In this document: positions 54,723 to 64,000 of the stretch, piece after piece | Layout of the letters: every line of letters starts with the position of its first letter | Position numbering within the stretch: the stretch's first letter is position 1 | NCBI RefSeq assembly: GCF_024323335.1 | Contig: NC_066584.1 | Location: forward strand, 270,421,618 to 270,485,617 | Reading direction: 5' to 3' | DNA from: Lathyrus oleraceus | Taxonomy: Eukaryota > Streptophyta > Magnoliopsida > Fabales > Fabaceae | Length of the DNA stretch: 64,000 bases | Program-made: the position numbers and the translations under genes | The notes under the pieces: model-generated | Seen by the model: the letters and a program-made list of their open reading frames with translations, nothing else | The model's database searches: none | What the model was told of the DNA's origin: nothing

Positions 54723-57700
54723 ATGGAGCATTTAGAGCAAGAGAACAGGGATCTGAAAGAAGAGATTGCTAGGCTGACTGCCATGATGGAGTCAATTCTG
54801 GCCGCCCAAAGTCAAGCTTCACCAATTCCTGCAACTCCTCCCGCAAGGACTGTTATATCTGAGATCGCAACGTCAATTGTGCCTGCCGCAACAACCCACT
54901 TTGCTCCGTCTATGCCAGCTGGGTTCCCTTGGGGAATGCCTGCTAATTTCGTGCCAGAGGGTTTTGCTCCTACTCTCGCTTCTCTGCCGGCATCTAGCCC
55001 GGTCCTATCTGTGCCACCTCCCGTTGTGCACACCTTACCCCGTGTTGAAGACACCATCTATCATTCCGAGCCGTCTGAGGGCCCGAATGTGTATGAGAAT
55101 ATGGACGAGATGAAAGACCAATTCCTTGAGCTGCGCAAGGAACTAAAAACTCTGAGGGGTAAGGACCTCTTTGGTAAAAGTGCTGCTGAGTTGTGCCTAG
55201 TGCCCAACGTGAAGATCCCTGTTAAATTCAAAGTGTCTGACTTTGAGAAGTACAAGGGAAATACATGCCCGCTCAGCCATTTTGTGATGTATGCTCGCAA
55301 GATGTCAACATAGACAGATAATGACCAACTGCTTATCCACTACTTTCAGGATAGCCTGACTGGTGCTGCGCTCCGGTGGTATGTGGGGCTGGAGAGTGCA
55401 AGCATCCGCTATTTCAACGACTTAGGTGAGGCCTTCGTCAAGCAGTATAAATATAATATGGATATGGCTCCGGATAGGGACCAATTGAGGGCGATGTCGC
55501 AGAAGGACAAGGAGACCTTCAAGGAGTACGCCCAGAGATGGCGTGAATTGGCAGCTCAGATAGTGCCACCTCTGGAAGAGAAGGAGATGACAAAGATCTT
55601 CTTGAAGACTTTGAGCTCTTTCTATTATGAAAGAATGATTGTCAGTGCTCCCTCAGACTTCACCGAAATGGTGAATATGGGGATGAGATTGGAAGAAGGG
55701 GTTCGCGAAGGACGTTTGTCTAGAGATGACAAGTCCTCAGCAAAGAAGTATGGAGGCTTTGCTAGGAAGAAGGAGGGAGAAACACATGATGTTTCCTCTC
55801 ACACAAAAAGAAGGCCCTCTGTAAGGTGGAAGGATGTGCGTCCTGCCGTCAACCAACACCAGGTGGCTCATATAGCACCTGCTTTTCGAGAAGTTCATCA
55901 TCATCATCAACAACAACATCGTCAACAACAACAGGCCTACCAACCTCGCAACAATAATAACACCAGCACCAGTAACTACGAGAGGAAGAGGGTAACTTTT
56001 GACCCGATTCTGATGACATATGCTGAACTCTATCCTTCTCTGATAGACAGAAAACTGATCACTCCACGAGACCCTCCCGCTGTACCAACCAATCCTCAGT
56101 GGTGGTATAAGCCCGAGCTTCACTGTGTGTATTATTCCGGTGCTCCCGGACATGATATGGAGAACTGTTACCCATTGAAGACCAAGGTGAAAGACCTTGT
56201 GAGAAGTGGAATATTGTTTTTTGAGGACGTAGGTCCTAATGTTAAGAAGAACCCATTGCCCGAGCATGGGAAAGCAACTGTTAACATGGTCCAGGGATGC
56301 CCTGGCAAATATAAAGTCCTTTATGTGAATGACATAAGGCAATCTTTGGTCGAGATGCATAAGCTGTTGTGTGAACACAGCCACTACGAGCATGACCATG
56401 ATAGGTGCCAGGTGTGCGCTATCAATGAGAGAGGATGCCGATAAGTTAGAAAGGAAATCCAAGAGATGATTGATCAAAGGATGATTGAAATACTTCAGAA
56501 TCGTAATGAGGACGAAGTTGATGTTATCACCCAAGTGTTTAAAATTCCTGAGCCTGTTGTCGTCAAGTATGATGGCAGCAAGAAGAAGGTATCACCAGCT
56601 CTTGTGATCAAGCCAGCGGGCCCTGTCCCGTATGCATCTGACAAAGTTGTTCCCTATCGATACAACACAGTTATGCTGGAGGATGGAAAGGAGGTGTCGT
56701 TGCCCTCAACTTCTGTAGTGAGCATTTCTGACGTCAGTGGAGTGACCCGTAGTGGTCGTGTTTTCTCAGCTTCGCCGAAATCCCATGAAGACGTTGTGAG
56801 AACTGTTGTTAATCCTGCTGGTCCCGTGGGGACTTCCTCTTCTAATAATCCTATTCCTGTTGTGAAGGGTGTTGACCCTGTTGCTGTTAAAAATAATAAT
56901 ACTCCTATCCTGGTTGGCCAGTCTGGCATTTTGAAAGAGGATGGTGATGAGACGCTGAGGCTCATCAAAAGGAGTGAATACAATGTTGTTGATCAGCTAC
57001 TACAAACTCCATCAAAGATATCTCTCTTATCTTTGTTGATGAATTTTGAGACACACCGTGAAGCTTTGCAGAGGGTGTTGGACGTGGCATACGTGAACCA
57101 CGATGTCACAATAAAACAGTTTGATAGCATTGTTGCAAATATAACCGCTTGCAACAATTTGAGCTTCTGTGATGCTGATCTTCCCGAGGAGGGAAAAGAC
57201 CACAATTTGGCTTTACACATTTCAATGAACTGTAAGGATGATGCCTTGTCCAATGTGTTGGTGGACACATGATTATCACTTAATGTGTTGCCAAAATCCA
57301 CTCTTGCTAGACTTTCATACCAGGGGCCTCCCATGAGGCAGAGTGGAGTGGTTGTGAAGGTGTTTGATGGATCACGGAAAACTGTGATCGGAGAATTAGA
57401 ACTCCCGATCAAAATTGGACCTAGTGATTTCCAGATCACTTTCCAGGTCATGGATATTCATCCGTCTTACAGCTGTTTGCTTGGCAGACCATGGATTCAC
57501 GAGGCAGGCGCCGTGACATCCACCCTACACCAAAAGTTGAAGTTCGTGGAGAAGAAGAAGTTGGTGGTGATAGGGGGAGAAAAGACTCTCTTGGTCAGTC
57601 ATTTATCTTTCTTCTCCTACATTAATGCTGAGGATGAGGTTGGGACTCCGTTCCAAGCCTTGTCTATTGCTGAGCCTTCAAGGAAAGGACTTTCTTCATT

Positions 57701-57998
57701 TGTCTCCTATAATGATGCGAAGTTGGCCATTGAGCATGGTGCAACTACTGGTTTGGGGAAAATGATAAAGTTGGAAGATAACAAGTCCCGAGCTGGCATA
57801 GGGTATTTTTCTGGAGTTTCCAATGAGCGTGGGCTGTTCCAGAGTGGAGGTTTTATCCACACTGTTGAAGATCAGGAAGCTTCTACCATTGTTGAAGATG
57901 ATGAAGAGGAAGACCTTGGCAACTTTGTCATACCCGGAGGAATCTGCAATAATTGGGTCGCTGTTGATATTCCAACAGTTATCTATAAGTTAACGTAA
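54723..57998 (+). pseudogene. Ogre-3 Gag-protease, single frame with three stops
   Basis: From MEHLEQENRDLKEEIARLTAMM (a predicted coiled coil) the frame reads the Gag domain (FEKYKGNTCPLSHFVMYARK, FQDSLTGAALRWYV, FKEYAQRWRELAAQIVPP), a His/Gln-rich stretch (HHHHQQQHRQQQQ), a zinc-like motif CVYYSGAPGHDMENC, a second small Cys/His cluster (CEHSHYEHDHDRCQVC) and protease. Stops are at 55311-55313, 56442-56444 and 57270-57272; the last falls exactly on the glycine of the catalytic Asp-Thr-Gly, so the protease is dead. There is no frameshift. The terminal TAA overlaps the GTAAT splice donor, as in the other Ogre copies. Confidence 0.88.
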
Positions 57999-58265
57999 TG
58001 TTTTCATTTTGTTCGAAAACCCTTCTCCCATGCCAAAAGGAGAAGTGAAGACATTGTTGGAATAATTTGATTAATACAATGATATTCATTCAATAATCAC
58101 ATGTTAAATGTTTGTTTTCCAAGTTATTTTTACTTTTTGCTTTTGTATGACATTGGTGATCACCATAAAACCCTAAAAAGAGAATAAAATCAATCTTTTC
58201 ATCTGCATAATGATTTGTCTTGTTTGAATTCTGAAATCTCTTTTATACTCAAAATCATTATGCAG
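57995..58265 (+). other. Ogre-3 gag-pro/pol intron (271 bp)
   Basis: Donor GTAATGTTTTC at 57995, which contains the TAA stop; acceptor TTATGCAG ending at 58265. The junction keeps phase 2 and leads into the pol frame (LIKPIEHNDPTSS). The region is AT-rich, consistent with a plant intron. Confidence 0.82.
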
Positions 58266-60561
58266 GTTGATCAAACCCATTGAACATAATGATCCAACAT
58301 CATCTCCCAACTTTGAGTTCCCTGTATTTAAGGCAGAAGAAGATGATGTTGAAGAGATTCCTGATGAGATTACCCATCTGCTTGAGCATGAGGAGAAGAT
58401 CATTCATCCGCATCTTGAGAATCTGGAAACAGTCAACTTGGGGTCTGAAGACTGCATTCGTGAAGTGAAGATTGGGGCAATCCTGGAAGAATTTGTTAAG
58501 AAGGGGTTGATTGAGTTGCTACGAGAATATGTCGACGTCTTTTCCTAGTCATATGAAGACATGCCTGGTCTGGATACTGATATTGTGCAACATTTCTTGT
58601 CATTGAAGCCTGAGTGTGTGCCTGTGAAGCAAAAGCTCAAAAGAACTCATCCTGATATGGCGGTGAAGATTAAAGAAGAAGTTCAGAAGCAAATTGATGT
58701 TGGGTTTCTGGTGACTTCTACATATCCTCAATGGGTGGCCAATATTGTGCCCGTGCCTAAGAAAGATGGAAAAGTCCGAATGTGCGTGGATTACCGTGAC
58801 TTGAATAAAGCTAGTCCGAAAGATGATTTCCCTCTACCACACATTGATATGTTGGTAGATAATACAGCTAAATTTAATGTCTTCTCATTTATGGACGAAT
58901 TTTACGGTTATAACTAGATTAAAATGGCACCCGAGGATATGGAGAAGACAACATTCATCACACCTTGGGGAACATTTTGTTATCGAGTGATGCCCTTCGC
59001 TTTGAAGAACGCCGGAGGCACGTATCAACGAGCTATGACTACCTTGTTTCATGATATGATGCACAAGGAGATTGAGGTGTATGTTGATGATATGATTGCA
59101 AAGTCGAAAACGGAAGTTGAACATGTAGAACACTTGTTGAAGCTTTTCCAACGTTTAAGGAAGTACAAACTCCGCTTGAATCCGAACAAGTGTACATTTG
59201 GAGTCTGTTCTGGCAAGTTATTGGGCTTTATTGTCAGTGAGAGAGGTATTGAGGTTGACCCAACCAAGGTCAAAGCAATACAAGAGATGCCTTCTCCCAA
59301 AACTGAGAAGCAAGTCCAAGGTTTTCTTGGCCGCTTGAATTACATTTCGAGATTTATATCCCACATGACTGCCACATGTGCACCTATATTCAAGCTCCTC
59401 CGGAAAGATCAACGTCATGATTGGACCAAGGATTGCCAAAAGGCCTTTAATAGTATCAAAGAGTATCTATCTGAGCCTCCGATTCTTTCTCCGCCTGTTG
59501 AAGGGAGACCACTGATTATGTACTTGGCTATGCTTGATGATTCCATGGGATGTGTCCTGGGTCAGCAAGATGAATCAGGGAAGGAAGAATATGCAATGTA
59601 CTACTTGAGTAAGAAGTTCACTGATTGTGAGTCTCGATACTCCATGCTTGAGAAGACATGTTGTGCTTTGGCTTGGGCTACTAAGCGCTTACGCTAGTAT
59701 ATGTTGAATCATACAACTTGGTTGATATCCAAAATGGATCCAATCAAGTATATCTTTGAGAAGCCTGCTTTAACTGGGAGAATTTCCTGTTGGTAGATGT
59801 TGTTATCTAAGTATGATATTGAGTATCGAGCTTAAAAAGCTATTAAAGGTAGTATCTTGGCTGACCACTTGGCACATCAACCAATTGAGGATTATCAGTC
59901 TGTGCAGTACGACTTCCCGGATGAGGATATTCTGTATTTGAAGATGAAAGATTGTGATGAGCCTACGCTCGATGACGGGCCAGAGCCTGGTCCCCGATGG
60001 GGATGGTGTTCGATGGTGCTGTTAATCAGTATGGAAATGGTATTGGGGCAGTGATTATTACTCCTAAAGGCACCCATTTTCCTTTTACAGCAATGCTAAC
60101 TTTCAAATGCACGAATAATATGGCGGAGTATGAGGCCTGTATTATGGGTTTGGAAGAATGTATTGATCTGAGGATCAAACATCTTGATATTTATGGTGAT
60201 TCGGCCCTTGTTGTTAATCAGATTAAGGGTGAATGGGAGACGAATCAGCCTGGCCTCATCCCATACAGAGATCATGCGAGGAGGATTTCAACTTTCTTTA
60301 CTAAGGTGGACATCCATCATATTTCTCGAGATGAGAATCGGATGGCGGATGTACTTGCTACGCTTACTTCAATGATTATGGTGAAATATTGGAATGAAGT
60401 TCCTAATATTACTATGATGCGCTTGGATAGACCAACTCATGTATTTGCAGTTGAAGAAGTGAAATATGATAAGCCGTGGTATTATGATATCAAGTGTTTT
60501 CTTCAGAGTCAGATTTACCCGCCTGGGGCATCTGTTAAAGATAAGTAGACTTTGAGGAGAT
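58266..60561 (+). pseudogene. Ogre-3 Pol: RT, RNase H, second RNase H; many stops, truncated before integrase
   Basis: The frame encodes RT (VCVDYRDLN-type motif, EVYVDDMIAKS intact), degenerate RNase H (MLDDSMGCVLGQ), second RNase H (FDGAVNQYGNGIGAV, EYEACIMG, GDSALVVNQ, NRMADVLA) and the linker to integrase (KPWYYDIKCFLQS). Stops: 58546-58548 (Trp expected), 58915-58917, 59695-59697, 59794-59796 and 59833-59835 (Gln expected), 60546-60548 (Lys expected). A one-base loss near 60002 shifts the frame inside the link to the second RNase H. The TAA at 59833 is at the same codon as the TAA at 17557 of Ogre-1. Pol is cut at 60561 by Ogre-4. Confidence 0.9.
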
Positions 60562-63500
60562 TGTAAGACCCCAATTTTGGCCCTAAGATCCCTCATGGCC
60601 CATATCATATCATATCATGGCCTCAAGGATCATTGCATGCCTTTGCTTCCCTCCTAGTGGGTGGGTTGTCTTGTGAGTGTGTTTCTTGATCACCAAGCAT
60701 GCTTTGCCTTTGTATATCATTGCTTTTTATATGTTTACTAACCAAAAGTACAAAAATATTGTCATCTAACCATGTTACTTGCAGCTGAAGCAATCATCAG
60801 TCAAACAGTCAAATCAGTCATTAAACAGTGGATAGTGGCCATTCTTGAAGAATTTGGGCACCATGATCAATAATCAAGAGTTCATATATGTTGTGATATC
60901 ATTTGGAATCAAGATCTCAAGTGATTAGGGTTGGAAATTCATCAGAAGATGGTTCAGTCAAGCAAAACCCTAGAAAGTCAACTTTTGGTCAACTGTGCAT
61001 TTAATCAGTGATTTGATGATGGGAATTGGTTTGAGAGGTCTCATTCATGTCCATATAAGCCTCATATATCATGTCAAACATCATCATGGAAGAATTTGAA
61101 GTCAAACAAGAAATTTCCAAAAATAGAAAGTTGACCTATAATTGGAATTTGCCAAAAATGGAAAGTCTTGATCCTCAAAATTACATCATGATACAAGCTT
61201 CAAATGAATTTTTGCCCAACATGAAAGTTGAAGATCTTGTTCTCCCATTTCCAAAAAGTCCAAGAACACTCAATTCCCATTTATGGTTGGCAAGTTATGA
61301 TCAAATCATTCTCACAAATTTTTGAACTTCAAAAGGCCATATCTTCCAAACCATTTGGCCAAATTGGGTGGGGTTTTTTGCTACAAGTCACATTTGATGC
61401 CCTCTTTCCAAATATGTCATCATCATTCACCAAAGACTCACCAATCAAAATGGCATTTTTGAACTAGCTTGAATTATTTCAAGTGAGGTTGAAAAATGAC
61501 TTTCCAAATTAACCAATTCCAACACCTCCTACCAATTGAAAATGTTCTGAAATTGCATTTTGGTTATGTTAGAGGCCCATTTTCGCAGCTACAGCTCATG
61601 CACCTCACCACTTAAGTGAAAATGGTCAATTAGCAAAAAGAGACTTCATTAGCAATTCCAATTTCATTTTCCATTAACCTTGATTAACAGATGTTAAACA
61701 GCATATATATTTGACATTTTCTGCTGAACCAAGCCCTAGCAGCCACTCTTACCAAAACAGAAAAACTCATTTTCTCTAAAAACCTCTTTTCTTCATTTTG
61801 CATTTTTTCTGAAAACTTTCAAAGAGCACGATTCCTGTTTGCTTGTTTCATCATATTCCATCACTTTGGAAGCTTTAGCAAGGGTTATTCCTCAACTGTA
61901 AGCAAGGAATTGTGACTGTTATTCCCAAGCTCCATCCATGGCAGTCCACGATTTAGGCTGGAATCAACAATGTTGAGCTTAAAGTCTTCAACCATTCATC
62001 ATTTAAAGCAACTAGGAGCATCTGTTTCAGCTGTTTGAAGCCAAAGAACCTCTGAATCGCAACTGCACTTCAGATTTGGTGAGTTTTCGAATTTCTTCAT
62101 TTGCAAAACCATGATATGCTTTAGCTAGGTCTCACTTTGCTAATCATTTTAGACTTTGAATCGATGAAAATGGCTAAGTATTTTGAAAGTTATGTTGGTT
62201 TAAAGATTGATGTTCAAGTATGTTTTTGCATGATCCTTCTTTGATAGCTTGATTTAATGATAATGGATGTTGTAGTTGTGATGTGTGATGTTAGATGGTT
62301 CGAATGCCATGTTTAATTTCATTTTTCTGGGCAAGAAAATTTTTCACGAATGATGAACAAGATGATGATGATACTGTAGCTCCATGAACCCTAATCCCTG
62401 CCCAGAAACGCGATTGGCTGTTTTCATTTTTTTGCCTTGCATGAATGTACTGTTTCATTCCCCCATGACCAATCAGGGCTCAGCGTTGCTTTAAGTGAAA
62501 CGCAGAGTTTCACTTAAAGTTCCACGAAATTACCAAAATGCCACGGCCGGTTTCATTAATTATTTAAATCATATTATTTCTTCAATTTTTATTTCATTTG
62601 TTACACAAACTTCCAAAAATCATAAGTCCATCATTTTTCATCCAAAATTCATGAGAATTTTTGCAAATTGTTCATCTGGATCTCTAGTTATTTTCATATT
62701 TTTTTCCAGAATTTTTGGATGAATGGATTTTAATTGGTGTTAGGGTTTGTCACATGTGTCCATTTTTTGTACACCTTGCCAAATCAAATGTGAAATGATG
62801 ATGCCTTATCCAATGACTTTGAAATTTTTTGTGCTTAAACTAGACACATCCATGGTGATTTTGGTGTAGAGTTTGTGAATTTATCATTGCTGGTTTGTGA
62901 GTTATGATTTTTTGAATTAGGGTGTGACAATTTGTGTCACACCATTGATGTCCAACTTCTTGATTTTTGATACCATGCTTCTTGAACTCAAATTGGCTTG
63001 ATTTTTTTGCATGAATGAACCTATGGATGTCTATTTTACATGTGATTTTTTGTTGAATTATTGATGGCATTTCCTAATTGTTTGGGATTTTTCTCCCCTG
63101 TTTGATCATATGTTGACTTTTTGTGATACATCATGCCATATGCTTTGTGAAATTCTCATACTTAATTGGATGAACATGAAATTTGACATGTGATTAGTAG
63201 ACATCTTAAGCTTTGTCATGGTTTTGATCCCATTCATTTCTCATATGTTGTCACTGATTTATGAATTATTGAAGTTGGTGTATGTTTGGTTGACTTCTTT
63301 GAGCATGCTTGAACTTGCTTTGACTTTCTGATTTTCATTGACCATCTTCCCTTGATCCAAATGAGCTGAAATTTGATATGCCTATCGTGTTATGGATTAT
63401 GTTTGATCATGAATTATTTGATGATTTATTGAATTGTTTATGATTGGTTTTGAGTTAAGTCTTGATGTTGACTTCTATGAGCTTCTATATGCCATGCCTT

Positions 63501-64000
63501 GACCTAATTTGCTTATGAAATGATGATGATGCATGATATGAACATGAAACCAATTGAGTTTGTTTCTTGATTGTTTGAACTTGATTTTGGTTGACTATCA
63601 CTTTCTGTTTTGACTTTCTCATCTCTTTTTGACCCTAGGCTTGTCCTAGTGGTCATGTTGCTCATGTTTGAGTTCATGTTTTCGGGTTAAGCAACAAATG
63701 CTTCAAAGAGACCAATACAAATTGTTTGAGCTTGATTTGTTTATCATGACTAACTTCTTTGTTTTGTAGGTTGCTTGGCTCATATGCTTGAGTCTTGTGC
63801 ATTGCACATTTACCTGATTGTTTTGACTGTTAATCCTTATCTCATTTTGCTTTAACTTTGAATTGTGTACTGATTCTGTTTGACTGTTTCAGGTACCTTT
63901 AGTTGCTTAGTTCTTTAAGAACTTGCTTTGCTTTGCTTTAATAGCAATTTTCATTGAGGTATAATCCCTTTTCTTCATGTAGTCTGGAAGACCTGGCCTG
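60562..64000 (+). mobile_element. Ogre-type element (Ogre-4), first 3.4 kb of the 5' LTR
   Basis: It starts TGTAAGACCCC inside the pol of Ogre-3 and runs off the right edge. From about 60950 it aligns along its length to the Ogre-1 LTR (4720-7880), with shared blocks such as ATGATACAAGCTTCAAATGA and ACTTGCTTTGCTTTGCT; the end of the window matches Ogre-1 near 7880, so the LTR continues. It contains perfect inverted repeats at 62489-62519 and 62921-62943. No coding sequence of the element is reached; the small ORFs are not supported. Confidence 0.85.

Larger units (their letters stand above)
47130..60561 (+). mobile_element. Ogre-type element (Ogre-3), decayed, 3' part cut by Ogre-4
   Basis: Plus-strand order: LTR 47130-52009, PBS 52016, leader, ORF1, gag-pro, intron, pol to the start of integrase. 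At 60561 the coding for ...TLRRL is broken by the LTR of Ogre-4. The remaining integrase, 3' region and 3' LTR are beyond the right edge. It carries about a dozen stops and several frameshifts across ORF1, gag-pro and pol, so it is old and non-autonomous. The five bases before it are AAACT; the other target copy is not in the window. Confidence 0.9.

Noticed and set aside
55737..56534. 265-codon minus-strand frame
   Set aside because: Antisense to the Ogre-3 Gag frame with its zinc-like motif; no motif of its own.

Overview
The window comes from a plant nuclear genome packed with nested LTR retrotransposons. I found no intact host gene, tRNA or rRNA. Four insertions have the very long LTRs, extra ORF1, tRNA-Arg-type primer site and spliced gag-pro/pol layout of Ogre/Tat Ty3-gypsy elements. 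Together with a SIRE/Maximus-like Ty1-copia element and a Tekay/Del-like chromovirus, this points to a legume, most likely tribe Fabeae (Pisum, Vicia, Lathyrus, Lens). The species is an inference.

Layout. (1) 1-3780, minus: 5' part of a decayed copia element (5' LTR 2591-3780; gag and start of pol; the rest is off the left edge). It sits inside the RT of (2). (2) A decayed minus-strand Ogre-like element, here called Ogre-2, in three pieces: 3781-4425 (RT), 27536-33517 (pol start, intron, gag-pro, ORF1) and 42117 to about 46630 (leader, PBS, 5' LTR). (3) 4426-27535, plus: complete 23.1-kb Ogre-1 with two 5268-bp LTRs, inserted in the pol of Ogre-2. (4) 33518-42116, minus: complete Tekay/Del-like chromovirus with TSD CTATG, inserted in the leader of Ogre-2. 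(5) 46632-47129: about 500 bp of unassigned sequence with an exon-like stretch. (6) 47130-60561, plus: decayed Ogre-3 (LTR, ORF1, gag-pro, pol up to the integrase start). (7) 60562-64000, plus: start of the LTR of Ogre-4, inserted in the pol of Ogre-3.

How the genes work together. Each Ogre carries ORF1 (DUF7745-type, unknown role), then Gag-protease, then a roughly 220-270 bp intron, then RT, RNase H and integrase. In all three copies the 5' splice site is a GTAAT that contains the gag-pro stop codon, and in-frame GT-AG splicing joins Gag-Pro to Pol. Unspliced RNA would give Gag-Pro and spliced RNA Gag-Pro-Pol. The chromovirus instead has one gag-pol frame with a single UGA at the Gag/protease junction.

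Most unusual signals. The Ogre non-coding regions hold several families of small inverted repeats in which the loop or context is constant while both arms change together: about twenty hairpins with a CGGTAA loop at 21025-22133, a two-hairpin module in the LTRs of three elements (8641-9394 and relatives), and six dyad repeats at 43621-44351. A further cluster at 20105-20980 repeats a motif resembling the reverse complement of the primer binding site. These were read by eye, and covariation statistics are needed.
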